Below, one piece after another: positions 1 through 6,330 of a stretch of 8,937 nt of DNA (position 1 is the stretch's first letter; each line of letters starts with the position of its first letter). The stretch covers positions 1 through 8,937 of the forward strand of contig NZ_JAIWNS010000208.1 of assembly GCF_020216685.1 (NCBI RefSeq), read 5' to 3'. Made by a program: the position numbers and the translations under genes. This DNA is from Methanospirillum hungatei (lineage in GTDB: Archaea > Halobacteriota > Methanomicrobia > Methanomicrobiales > Methanospirillaceae). The notes below the pieces were generated by a model. The model was not told the origin of the DNA and did no database searches. It worked only from the letters and a program-made list of their open reading frames with translations.

Positions 1-789
1 GACATCGGCCATTCCCTCCTTTTCCAGCTCCATCGGAACCTGATATATATCCGGAGCGGTTGCCGCACTGATGATCCCGTTCTGGGGTATATCACAGAGT
101 GATGAGAGTTTCTTCTTCGTATGTGAGTTTAACGGTCTCTCACTCCGTCCAACAATGATGTCGGTAAATATTCCCAGTTCACGAAGTGCCTTGATCGAGT
201 GCTGGGTCGGTTTTGTCTTCAGATCCCCCATGGAGTCCGATGGCATGAGGGTGACATGAACCAGAGCACGATCTGCCGTGGCTAGTTCACTTCTCATCTG
301 CCTGACTGCTTCAAGGAATGGCATGCTCTCAATATCACCGACTGTTCCCCCGACTTCAACGATGCAGATGTCAGCCGGTTTCCCGTCAAAGACCTTCTCT
401 TCTGCAGCAGATCTGATGCAATCCTTGATCTGGTCAGTGATATGCGGTATTATCTGAACGGTCTGACCCAGGTAGTCGCCACGACGTTCCTTGTCGATGA
501 CCATCCTGTACACTTTACCGGTGGTGATATTATGGGAGGAGTTAAGTTCGATATCCAAGAAACGCTCATAATTCCCAAGGTCCAGGTCAACTTCACCACC
601 GTCATGCAGGACAAAAACTTCTCCATGCTGGGCCGGGTTCATGGTCCCCGCGTCAATGTTCAGGTATGGATCAATTTTTACTGCAGTAACCTGATATCCC
701 CGGTTTTTTAAAAGCCGCCCGATGGATGCTGCGGTAATACCTTTTCCAAGACCACTCATAACACCCCCGGTAACAAAAATATACTTCAC
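1..789 (-). CDS. pyrG: CTP synthase (glutamine hydrolysing), N-terminal synthetase domain, partial
   Basis: Makes CTP from UTP, ATP and glutamine, the last step of de novo pyrimidine nucleotide synthesis, in the cytoplasm. The 263 codons seen cover almost exactly the synthetase (amidoligase) domain; the glutaminase domain and stop lie beyond the left edge (the family is about 530 residues). The N-terminus reads [17 protein letters not shown], the family's P-loop-like signature. [15 protein letters not shown] (residues 63-77) and [11 protein letters not shown] (145-155) carry the acidic metal-binding residues (D70, E145 by alignment from memory). [13 protein letters not shown] (191-203) is the UTP-binding loop. 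I chose the GTG at 789 because it gives the canonical N-terminus and has GGAGGAG 4 nt upstream; the next ATG (codon 11) lies inside the P-loop. It follows the thioesterase with a 46-nt gap and no obvious promoter, so cotranscription is likely. Confidence 0.97.
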   Translation of the reverse strand, partial: MKYIFVTGGVMSGLGKGITAASIGRLLKNRGYQVTAVKIDPYLNIDAGTMNPAQHGEVFVLHDGGEVDLDLGNYERFLDIELNSSHNITTGKVYRMVIDKERRGDYLGQTVQIIPHITDQIKDCIRSAAEEKVFDGKPADICIVEVGGTVGDIESMPFLEAVRQMRSELATADRALVHVTLMPSDSMGDLKTKPTQHSIKALRELGIFTDIIVGRSERPLNSHTKKKLSSLCDIPQNGIISAATAPDIYQVPMELEKEGMADV

Positions 790-793
790 GTGA

Positions 794-800
794 CTCCTCC
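794..800 (-). promoter_or_regulatory. Shine-Dalgarno of pyrG
   Basis: GGAGGAG on the minus strand lies 4 nt before the GTG start of pyrG. It decides the non-ATG start. It is the strongest ribosome binding site in the window, which suits a downstream gene of an operon, since several other genes here look leaderless. Confidence 0.75.
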
Positions 801-835
801 GAAAACCTGCAGAAAGGTTAACCCTTATCCCTCAT

Positions 836-1258
836 TTACCCTGTGCCGGCACCCTGCCTGACTATAAAAGAAGCGGTGCACCGTGCGAGAAGGTTCCCGT
901 CTTTCGCATCAGTGATGGAGGCTTCGGCATAAATCATCGTTCTGCCCTTTCTGACTACGGTACCATCTGCAAAAATAGTGCCTTCCCTGACTCCCCTGAT
1001 GAAATGAGTGGTACAGGAGACGGTTGCAATGGTATCGCCTTCGGATAGCAGGGTATAAATTGCAAGAGCAATCGCCTCGTCACCAAGGGCAGTATAGAGT
1101 CCTCCCTGGAGCCATCCTTCACCGTTCTTCATATCATCCCTGACCGCCATACGTAGCCGGGCTTTTCCATCTCCGAAGGATTCAGGCTCGATACCCATAA
1201 GACAGAAGAAAGGGTTTGCCTCTCTACCCCGGTTTTTTATCTCATTCAGATAACTCAT
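836..1258 (-). CDS. PaaI-type hotdog-fold thioesterase
   Basis: Single-domain hotdog protein of the acyl-CoA thioesterase family that includes PaaI; substrate unknown. From the chosen start it is 140 residues, normal for the family. The signature helix reads NGEGWLQGGLYTALGDEA: it keeps the GG pair and the acidic position (GDEA) but has Gln where PaaI has His (HGG). The C-terminal strands (VSCTTHFIRGVREG, then GRTMIYAEASITDAKDGNLLARCTASFIV) match the hotdog sheet. The start is uncertain. An ATG at 1285 would add MHLYHAYVS, but a TATA-like box at 1294-1302 predicts transcription from about 1272, which favours the ATG at 1258; neither has a clear Shine-Dalgarno. It is the first gene of a probable two-gene unit with pyrG, with no known metabolic link between them. 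Confidence 0.85.
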   Translation of the reverse strand: MSYLNEIKNRGREANPFFCLMGIEPESFGDGKARLRMAVRDDMKNGEGWLQGGLYTALGDEAIALAIYTLLSEGDTIATVSCTTHFIRGVREGTIFADGTVVRKGRTMIYAEASITDAKDGNLLARCTASFIVRQGAGTG

Positions 1259-1293
1259 ACTTACATATGCATGGTACAGGTGCATGAGATTGA

Positions 1294-1302
1294 CGATAAA
1301 AA
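1294..1302. promoter_or_regulatory. TATA-like element between thioesterase and glycosyltransferase
   Basis: GATAAAAAT on the plus strand (ATTTTTATC on the minus strand) lies in the 106-bp gap between the divergent genes. Read leftwards it would start transcription near 1272, just before the thioesterase ATG at 1258. Read rightwards it would start near 1322, inside the leader of the glycosyltransferase. Placement rests on the usual archaeal spacing of about 25 bp from TATA centre to start site. Confidence 0.35.
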
Positions 1303-1314
1303 TGGGGAATGCAT

Positions 1315-1368
1315 ATGAGTATTTCAGGTGAACCTGTTAGGGTACGAACTCATTCTCCAGCATTATGA
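1315..1368 (+). CDS. Possible 17-residue leader peptide coupled to the glycosyltransferase
   Basis: Short reading frame MSISGEPVRVRTHSPAL with GGGGA (1304-1308) 6 nt before its ATG. Its TGA overlaps the glycosyltransferase ATG in the sequence ATGA, the classic arrangement for translational coupling. The glycosyltransferase itself has no Shine-Dalgarno and no TATA-like box at leaderless distance. An ORF this short can arise by chance, and the best plus-strand TATA-like box (1294-1302) would start transcription too far downstream to include it. A weaker ACATATG at 1263-1269 would include it. Confidence 0.22.
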   Translation: MSISGEPVRVRTHSPAL

Positions 1369-2054
1369 ATCATCCATCTGTCAGTATTGTTATCCCTGCA
1401 TATAACGAATCAGGCCGTATCAGGCCACTTTTGTCAGAATTAACAGATTCGGACCTTGAGTTTATTTTTGTCTGTGACGGAACTGATGACACCGCTGATA
1501 TCATTCAGGATTATAAAAAAAACCATCCTGATATGACCATCAAATGTCTTACCTTTCCCCACCGGCTTGGGAAAGGGGGAGGGGTCAGGGCAGGATTTAC
1601 CGTCGCATCAGGATCCCTGGTCGGGTTTATGGATGCTGACAACTCAACAAAGGTCTCCGAACTGGTCCGGCTCTCCCGCCTTATGAGAGATCATGACGGG
1701 GTCATCGGTTCCAGGCACCTTCCCGGTCAGATTCTTCAGAGAAAACAACCCCTGTTCAGGCGCATCCAGAGCAGGATATTCAACGGCCTCATCCGGCTCC
1801 TGTTTGGTCTCCCCTTTTATGACACCCAGTGTGGCGCGAAAATTTTTAAGAAAGAGGCTCTTGATGCAGTTCTTCCAGATCTCCGCTCAAATGGATTTGA
1901 GTTTGATGTGGAACTGCTCTGGCATCTCTCAAGGAAGGGATACTCGCTCATCGAAGTCCCGGTCATCTGGAATGATACTCTTGACTCGCGGCTTCGGCTG
2001 TCAGATACGTTGTCAATGCTCGCAACCCTCGTCCGGATACGGTTTCATGTATGA
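1365..2054 (+). CDS. Family 2 glycosyltransferase, dolichyl-phosphate sugar synthase type
   Basis: A GT-A fold enzyme that would transfer a sugar from a nucleotide donor, probably to a polyprenyl phosphate at the cytoplasmic face of the membrane for glycan or glycolipid assembly. Motifs in order across 229 residues: VSIVIPAYNES (6-16), the nucleotide-binding acidic motif DGTDD (38-42), LGKGGGVRAGF (68-78), the metal-binding DAD (90-92) in FMDADNSTK, GSRHLPGQ (115-122), DTQCGAKIFKKEAL (153-166) and GFEFDVELLWHLSRKGY (177-193). The order and the QCGAK block resemble Alg5/DPM1-type synthases. No hydrophobic C-terminal helix is present, so it is soluble or peripheral. The ATG is fixed by the family motif starting at residue 6. 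It is convergent with hisD, 24 bp apart. Donor and acceptor cannot be read from the sequence. Confidence 0.9.
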   Translation: MNHPSVSIVIPAYNESGRIRPLLSELTDSDLEFIFVCDGTDDTADIIQDYKKNHPDMTIKCLTFPHRLGKGGGVRAGFTVASGSLVGFMDADNSTKVSELVRLSRLMRDHDGVIGSRHLPGQILQRKQPLFRRIQSRIFNGLIRLLFGLPFYDTQCGAKIFKKEALDAVLPDLRSNGFEFDVELLWHLSRKGYSLIEVPVIWNDTLDSRLRLSDTLSMLATLVRIRFHV

Positions 2055-2078
2055 TCACGACAAAAATGGGAAAATCTT

Positions 2079-3338
2079 TCACTTTTGAGAAGAACGCCTG
2101 ATTCTGACAGAATCTGCATGAGCTGACAGACCCTCAGCCTCTGCAATCGTCTCCACAACATCGCCAATCATCTCAAGGCCCTCCCGGTCGATCATCTGGA
2201 TAGTTGAAGTCTTGGTGAAATGTGCAACATTCAGACCAGAATAGTACCGGGCATTACCGGCGGTCGGGAGGACATGGTTTGTACCGGATGCATAATCTCC
2301 GCAGGCAACTGCTGCATACGGACCGATAAATATCGATCCGGCATTTTTTATTTTTCCAAGCAGGGAGAAGGAATCCCTGACCTGTATTGCCAGGTGTTCA
2401 GGTGCGATTTTATTTGATGCCTCTGCTGCCTCGTCCAGATCCTTCACGATAAGATATCCTGAGCGCTCAAGAGATTGTGAAATGATCTCTTTCCGATCAG
2501 CCTCTGCAGTCAGTCGGGCAATCCACTTCCCCACCTCGTCAGCAAGCTGAGTACTTGGGGTTATCAGCATGGACGCTGCCAGCGGGTCATGCTCAGACTG
2601 GGCAAGGATGTCAGCGGCGATGAAGTCAGGTCTGGCATCCTCGTCGGCGATGATGGCGATCTCAGACGGTCCTGCCGGAAAGTCTATCTCCACGGTATCA
2701 CGAACCATCATCTTTGCTGCGGTCACGTACCGGTTCCCCGGACCGACGATCTTCTCGACCGGAGCCATACTTTCAGTACCATATGCCATGGCAGCAATTG
2801 CCTGTGCTCCTCCTGTCAGGTATACCTCGTCAACTCCGGCGATATCACAGGCGACAAGGGTAAGAGGGTGAACCGGTGGCGGCGTGCAGCATATGACCTC
2901 CTTGACTCCTGCCACTTTTGCTGGAATTGCACACATGAGAGCAGTTGAGGGGTAACTTGCCCTCCCGCCCGGAACATAGATACCAATCCGTGAAAGCGGG
3001 GTTGTCTTTACCCCCAGGGAGATCCCCGGCTCTGTTTCTGTTATCCAGAAGTCCTCACGGCGCTGGAGTTCATGGAATCTGCTGATTCGTGCATATGCTT
3101 CAGATAATGCCTCGGCTAACTCCGGCGATACCTCTTCGTATGCTGCATCCCAGTCCTCTTCGCTCAGTCTGACTGCTTCTGGACGGACTTTATCAAATTT
3201 TTCAGCATAATCAAGGAGCGCTGCATCGCCACGAGCTCTGACTTCCGAAATGATCGCCTCAACCGGCCCCCTGACTTCATCAAGTGTGTCTTTCTGTCTT
3301 ATCAGCCAGTTCTCGAGTGTTACCGGACTCCAGCTCAT
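2079..3338 (-). CDS. hisD: Histidinol dehydrogenase
   Basis: Catalyses the last two steps of histidine synthesis, histidinol to histidinal to histidine, with two NAD+; cytoplasmic, zinc-dependent dimer in the family. The 419 residues match the usual length of about 430. The zinc ligands expected from E. coli HisD are present as Q247 and H250 ([14 protein letters not shown]), D348 ([10 protein letters not shown]) and H407 (near the C-terminus, GLSAHADS). The catalytic Glu-His pair is E314-H315 ([11 protein letters not shown]). The NAD-binding region includes [14 protein letters not shown] (119-132) and [13 protein letters not shown] (197-209). The start at 3338 gives a normal N-terminus with no Shine-Dalgarno; a T-rich stretch about 25 bp upstream could be a weak TATA box for a leaderless message. 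No other his gene is in the window, in line with the scattered his genes common in archaea. Confidence 0.97.
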   Translation of the reverse strand: MSWSPVTLENWLIRQKDTLDEVRGPVEAIISEVRARGDAALLDYAEKFDKVRPEAVRLSEEDWDAAYEEVSPELAEALSEAYARISRFHELQRREDFWITETEPGISLGVKTTPLSRIGIYVPGGRASYPSTALMCAIPAKVAGVKEVICCTPPPVHPLTLVACDIAGVDEVYLTGGAQAIAAMAYGTESMAPVEKIVGPGNRYVTAAKMMVRDTVEIDFPAGPSEIAIIADEDARPDFIAADILAQSEHDPLAASMLITPSTQLADEVGKWIARLTAEADRKEIISQSLERSGYLIVKDLDEAAEASNKIAPEHLAIQVRDSFSLLGKIKNAGSIFIGPYAAVACGDYASGTNHVLPTAGNARYYSGLNVAHFTKTSTIQMIDREGLEMIGDVVETIAEAEGLSAHADSVRIRRSSQK

Positions 3339-3410
3339 GGGTAGTACATGGATGTATGGCTCAAAAAAGTGATATGACAGAGCGGACCTGAATCGGGTGC
3401 CGGACCGATA

Positions 3411-3941
3411 CTATGAGGATGCCGCTTCGCTGTCCCATCTCCAGATGTAAAAATCAGGTGCAGGACGCGCAATTTTTCCCCGTAACAGGTCGGTAAGCAT
3501 CTTGTAAAGATTGAGGTAGAGGAGAAGGAGTTCCTCTGTTTTTCCTTCAGACTCTGTTTTCAGCCGGATCAATCCTTTTACATACTCTTCCATCCCGTCA
3601 CATGCGGAAATATCGGCTGGCATGATATCAGAGGGATTGACTTTCCTGACATTGAATACATCATCAACCGAGACCGCCATTTCTGTTTCACTGACGGCTC
3701 CTTTGTGGATGATAAGTGTTCTATGTCTTTTATTATCTGCCCGGTCCATGCCAAGAAGGGGTGCAATATTGATGACCGGTATCATGTCCTCACCCCATTG
3801 TGCCATACCTTCGATATACGGGGGAGCATCATAGACATCGATGGTCTGAAGGGGGCGGACAAATTTGTCTATGATGTCTCCATCAATCAGATAATGATCC
3901 CTTCCCAGTAATATCTCAACGAGTGTCAGATGTTCCTGCAT
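3411..3941 (-). CDS. CheW-like coupling protein, divergent, with C-terminal extension
   Basis: Contains one CheW domain, the SH3-like module that links chemoreceptors to the kinase CheA. The fold pattern is visible: VEILLGRDHYLIDGDIIDKF (8-27), then IEGMAQWGEDMIPVINIAPLLGM (43-65), where CheW usually reads GVINLRGxxxPVIDL, then RTLIIHKG (74-81) and EMAVSVDDVFNVRKV (87-101), the usual VDxVxxV strand. The helical segment 134-154 and the tail 155-176, rich in aromatic and charged residues, extend beyond a typical 150-160 residue CheW. It is divergent from a second CheW gene across 161 bp. It has no Shine-Dalgarno, but a TATA-like box lies at leaderless distance (3961-3970). No CheA is adjacent, so its partner is unknown; it may serve the receptor at 7683 or a system elsewhere. 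Confidence 0.82.
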   Translation of the reverse strand: MQEHLTLVEILLGRDHYLIDGDIIDKFVRPLQTIDVYDAPPYIEGMAQWGEDMIPVINIAPLLGMDRADNKRHRTLIIHKGAVSETEMAVSVDDVFNVRKVNPSDIMPADISACDGMEEYVKGLIRLKTESEGKTEELLLLYLNLYKMLTDLLRGKIARPAPDFYIWRWDSEAASS

Positions 3942-3960
3942 GCTAGTAAAATCCGTTCTG

Positions 3961-3970
3961 TTTTTTTATC
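3961..3970 (-). promoter_or_regulatory. TATA-like box for the minus-strand CheW-like gene
   Basis: GATAAAAAAA on the minus strand, centred about 25 bp before the ATG at 3941. This predicts a leaderless or nearly leaderless transcript and fits the absence of a Shine-Dalgarno. Confidence 0.45.
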
Positions 3971-4017
3971 TTATCTGTTCCCTGTATATACCCTTTGGTA
4001 TTGTCTCCTCCTGCTGC

Positions 4018-4026
4018 AAAATATAT
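4018..4026 (+). promoter_or_regulatory. TATA-like box upstream of the plus-strand cheW
   Basis: AAAATATAT on the plus strand. Transcription would begin near 4047, inside the dyad at 4040-4056, giving a leader of about 55 nt that carries the GAGGGG ribosome binding site. Confidence 0.45.
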
Positions 4027-4039
4027 CCATATCCTGAAC

Positions 4040-4056
4040 CAACAGTACTTCTGTTG
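4040..4056. promoter_or_regulatory. Perfect inverted repeat in the divergent cheW promoter region
   Basis: CAACAG-TACTT-CTGTTG is a perfect 6-bp dyad with a 5-bp spacer. It sits at the start site predicted from the TATA-like box at 4018-4026, where a bound dimer would block initiation. It could be an operator or, if transcribed, a small hairpin in the leader. A 6-bp dyad can occur by chance in a few kilobases; only its position makes it notable. Confidence 0.35.
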
Positions 4057-4071
4057 AAGACCGGGCCTGAA

Positions 4072-4079
4072 TATATACC
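4072..4079 (+). promoter_or_regulatory. Second TATA-like box close to the plus-strand cheW
   Basis: TATATACC, repeated exactly at 3985-3992. If used as a TATA box, transcription would start near 4100, almost at the ATG at 4103, giving a leaderless message without the GAGGGG. It thus competes with the 4018-4026 box as the main promoter. Confidence 0.3.
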
Positions 4080-4086
4080 GATCCAT

Positions 4087-4092
4087 GAGGGG
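4087..4092 (+). promoter_or_regulatory. Shine-Dalgarno deciding the cheW start
   Basis: GAGGGG ends 10 nt before the ATG at 4103. The earlier in-frame ATG at 4085 overlaps this site, would have no ribosome binding site of its own and adds only MRGYDG, so 4103 is the better start. Confidence 0.5.
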
Positions 4093-4102
4093 GTATGATG
4101 GA

Positions 4103-4699
4103 ATGACGACAAAAAATGATGCACTTCATCGGTTATTGCTTTTTGCCCTTGGGGATGGTCTGTACGGGGCACAGGTCTCATATATCCGTGAGATAGTACC
4201 TGACCAGGTGAAAAATCCCCTTCCTGGCGCACCTGATTTTATCCCCGGCATCATTAATATCAGATCTGACGTCATAAAGGTCATCGATATCAGAAGAATT
4301 ATCCCGCTCGGAAAGGAACGGGCAAAGAAGAAGATCATCGTCTTCGTCCCTGAAGATGCCCACAGTACGCGTTTTGGTATCCTGGTCGATGATGTGTACG
4401 GGATTATGGAGGTACCTGATACTGTTGTATCTCATCTTGACCGGTCTGATGCAAAAATTCAGAATAATTTCATGCTCGGGTTTATGAAAATTTCACTAGA
4501 TACATTCCTGCACCAGAATGGACGACAGTTCGCGGCTGGCGAAGATGACCTTGTCTGGATCGACTTTGAAGATCTTATCCGTACGATCACCGACGGGGAC
4601 CAGGCGGATTCTATTGTTTTCCGTCTCACTGCTCTTTTCAATCCGCAATATCTGCTCTCTGGAGAATGGAAAAAGAATGCTGGAAAGATGAAAGCATAA
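4103..4699 (+). CDS. cheW: CheW chemotaxis coupling protein
   Basis: CheW domain protein expected to bridge chemoreceptor tips and CheA in the cytoplasmic signalling array. From the ATG at 4103 it has 198 residues. LLLFALGDGLYGAQVSYIREIV (11-32) matches the family's opening strands. PGAPDFIPGIINIRSDVIKVIDIRR (41-65) matches PGxPxxxxGVINLRGxxxPVIDLR, with Ser for the usual Gly in the RG turn and Lys for the Pro. KKIIVFVPED (76-85) and FGILVDDVYGIMEV (91-104) complete the core. It is longer than a minimal CheW: an acidic stretch around 140-165 and a basic tail (KKNAGKMKA) follow the domain. It shares a promoter region with the divergent CheW-like gene and ends 4 bp before the end of the convergent unknown gene. 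The two CheW proteins are too different to be recent duplicates. Confidence 0.88.
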   Translation: MTTKNDALHRLLLFALGDGLYGAQVSYIREIVPDQVKNPLPGAPDFIPGIINIRSDVIKVIDIRRIIPLGKERAKKKIIVFVPEDAHSTRFGILVDDVYGIMEVPDTVVSHLDRSDAKIQNNFMLGFMKISLDTFLHQNGRQFAAGEDDLVWIDFEDLIRTITDGDQADSIVFRLTALFNPQYLLSGEWKKNAGKMKA

Positions 4700-4703
4700 G
4701 GGA

Positions 4704-5630
4704 TTAGATCACCAGTTTCAGCTTTGAGTCTTTTCCTTTCAATAATCCCAGTTTTTTCATATCATTGAGGACCGATTCAATATATGCCGGCGAGAGGTGA
4801 AAGCCGATCATGATTGTATCATCTTCAAGCGGCAGGGTCTTATGGATAAATTCAGACATCAGCTGCTCTTTTGTTGCCCGGCCATCCTTCTGAATAATCC
4901 CCAGAATCTCTGCGACTAATACCTGTTTCACCTGGAGGTTGGCGAAGAATTTTTCTGTTTCCTCCTCATTATCAGTCTTTTTGAAGTATTCTTCCAGTTC
5001 TCTCAGATCTTCCAGGTATATGACGTCAGGCCCTGTGGTAACGACATAGGTAGAGGTTTGCCGAGCCTCAAGGCTCCGGATGATCTCCCACTTTTGTAAT
5101 GCCTCTTCCCTGAATGGGGGAATTTCATCACCGAACAGGGACATGACCGCGTCATCAGGAGAGATGGTGCCTTTCAGAATCATCCCTTCCTCATCTATGT
5201 CAAGGAGATTATTGAGCCCCAGAATTTGTGTAACTGTGGCTTCTCTTAAAAATGCCTCCATATCTTCTTCGGTTTCAGGCACCGCGCCATCCCTGACAAA
5301 GACATTGAAAAGCTTCGTGTTGATGTGATCTCCCGGTTTATGGCTGATGAATGTCTGCTCCAGGTAGTCTCTTTCATGGATGAGATCCTGTAACCCCTCT
5401 TCAAAGGCCATCACTAACTTTTCAAATCCTTCCTCCCCGGCATCACGGATACGTGCTATCTCTTCTTCAAAAATTCCTTTTAACGCTTTGAAGGGTGCTT
5501 TGTATACCACCCTGCTTTCCAGTTCCACTTTGGTCTTCAGGCTGGCAGAGATGTTCAGATCTCGAAAAATCTTTACACAACCCTGTGCTTTTCCTTCCGA
5601 AGAAAACCTGATCTCTTCTTCAAGTACCAT
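4704..5630 (-). CDS. Uncharacterised acidic protein with possible C-terminal winged helix
   Basis: I do not recognise this 308-residue protein. It has no signal peptide or membrane segment and is strongly acidic, with Glu-rich helices such as EEEIARIRDAGEEGFEKL (55-72), EEDMEAFLREA (121-131) and DLRELEEYFKKTDNEEETEKFF (208-229). The C-terminal part (about 234-306) looks like a winged helix: helix VLVAEILGIIQKDG, a turn with ATKEQLMSEF, then YIESVLNDMKKLGLLKGKDSKLKLVI resembling a recognition helix and wing. That domain assignment is inference from pattern. The ATG at 5630 was chosen over a GTG at 5639 (which adds three residues) because GAGGT at 5642-5646 lies 11 nt upstream of the ATG but only 2 nt upstream of the GTG. 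Codon use is like the neighbours and favours a real gene. It lies 63 bp downstream of the flavoprotein, behind an oligo-T run. Confidence 0.8.
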   Translation of the reverse strand: MVLEEEIRFSSEGKAQGCVKIFRDLNISASLKTKVELESRVVYKAPFKALKGIFEEEIARIRDAGEEGFEKLVMAFEEGLQDLIHERDYLEQTFISHKPGDHINTKLFNVFVRDGAVPETEEDMEAFLREATVTQILGLNNLLDIDEEGMILKGTISPDDAVMSLFGDEIPPFREEALQKWEIIRSLEARQTSTYVVTTGPDVIYLEDLRELEEYFKKTDNEEETEKFFANLQVKQVLVAEILGIIQKDGRATKEQLMSEFIHKTLPLEDDTIMIGFHLSPAYIESVLNDMKKLGLLKGKDSKLKLVI

Positions 5631-5681
5631 GACTAGCACATACCTCAGCCCGGTACCTGATATTCTAGCTGGTCGGCTGGG

Positions 5682-5688
5682 AAAAAAA
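5682..5688 (-). terminator. Oligo-T terminator after the flavoprotein gene
   Basis: Seven consecutive T on the minus strand, starting 6 nt past the flavoprotein stop. Archaeal RNA polymerase commonly terminates at such runs without a hairpin. It would separate this gene from the unknown gene at 4704-5630. Confidence 0.45.
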
Positions 5689-5693
5689 GGGAT

Positions 5694-6269
5694 TTATTCA
5701 GCGATCCGTTTGAGGAGCCAGGTCATATTGATCCCAAGGGTCTCCATGCATTCCATTCCTTCTTCGTCTGAGTCGACCTCCCCCGGAAGTCTTCCAAGAC
5801 CCATGTTCCAGTAGGATGATCCGGGCACTATCATCTGGCACATCAGGAACAGATGGTTGATGGTATCAAACGCATGAATAGCTCCTCCTCTTCTGGCCGA
5901 TATGACCGCAGCACCTACCTTGAACCTGAGAAAGTCACCACCTGACCTGCTTAACATACCGGTCCTGTCAATGAGAGCCGTCATTTCGGCAGTGACGTCT
6001 GCAAAGTACGTTGGTGACGCGAAGATTATCCCGTCGGCCTCCCGCATCTTCTCAACATATTCATTCAGATCATCGGTCTGGTTTGCACATTGTCCATTCC
6101 TGGTTTCATAACATTTCATACAGGCAAGGCATCCATGCAATGGTTTTCCACCGATCCGAACCATTTCAGTCTCTATCCCGTTTGATTCCAGAATATCAAA
6201 GACTCGGCGGACCAGGTGCTCTGAATTCCCATCCGGACGGGGGCTTCCAAGAAATGCAACTACCTTCAT
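5694..6269 (-). CDS. Iron-sulfur flavoprotein, NADPH-dependent FMN reductase-like (Isf family)
   Basis: Flavodoxin-fold redox protein of 191 residues. MKVVAFLGSPRPDGNSEHLV (1-20) is the FMN phosphate-binding loop (GSPRxxGNS). C47, C50, C53 and C61 form a compact CX2CX2CX7C motif typical of methanogen Isf, which holds a [4Fe-4S] cluster near FMN. ADGIIFASPTYFADVTAEMTALIDR (78-102) is the second flavin-contacting segment, with the typical SPTYF. Isf of Methanosarcina is proposed to accept electrons from ferredoxin and to deal with oxygen or peroxide; the partner here is not known. The protein lacks a Shine-Dalgarno and has a TATA-like box at leaderless spacing (6293-6302), so it is probably its own transcription unit, ended by the oligo-T run at 5682-5688. 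Confidence 0.9.
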   Translation of the reverse strand: MKVVAFLGSPRPDGNSEHLVRRVFDILESNGIETEMVRIGGKPLHGCLACMKCYETRNGQCANQTDDLNEYVEKMREADGIIFASPTYFADVTAEMTALIDRTGMLSRSGGDFLRFKVGAAVISARRGGAIHAFDTINHLFLMCQMIVPGSSYWNMGLGRLPGEVDSDEEGMECMETLGINMTWLLKRIAE

Positions 6270-6292
6270 AAATCATACATGAGTGAGGGAGA

Positions 6293-6302
6293 TTGATAAA
6301 AT
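6293..6302 (-). promoter_or_regulatory. TATA-like box for the iron-sulfur flavoprotein
   Basis: ATTTTATCAA on the minus strand, centred about 28 bp before the ATG at 6269. It predicts a start site within a few bases of the ATG, in keeping with the missing ribosome binding site. Confidence 0.45.
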
Positions 6303-6330
6303 CCACGCAGGGATTATCCGATGCTCCCTC

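Noticed and set aside
804..819. Inverted repeat AACCT-N6-AGGTT just upstream of the pyrG ribosome binding site.
   Set aside because: A 5-bp stem is too short to separate from chance, and no alternative pairing with the ribosome binding site was evident.
1693..2088. A 131-codon ORF in another frame on the same strand as the glycosyltransferase.
   Set aside because: It lies inside the glycosyltransferase, whose frame carries the GT2 motifs throughout; the alternative product has no recognisable pattern.
3387..3407. CGGACC occurring twice as a direct repeat between hisD and the CheW-like gene.
   Set aside because: Only 6 bp, and no third copy or dyad; probably chance.
5380..5814. A 144-codon plus-strand ORF.
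   Set aside because: It is antisense to the unknown 308-residue gene and the flavoprotein, and its Ser-rich, Glu-poor composition is that of a mirror frame.
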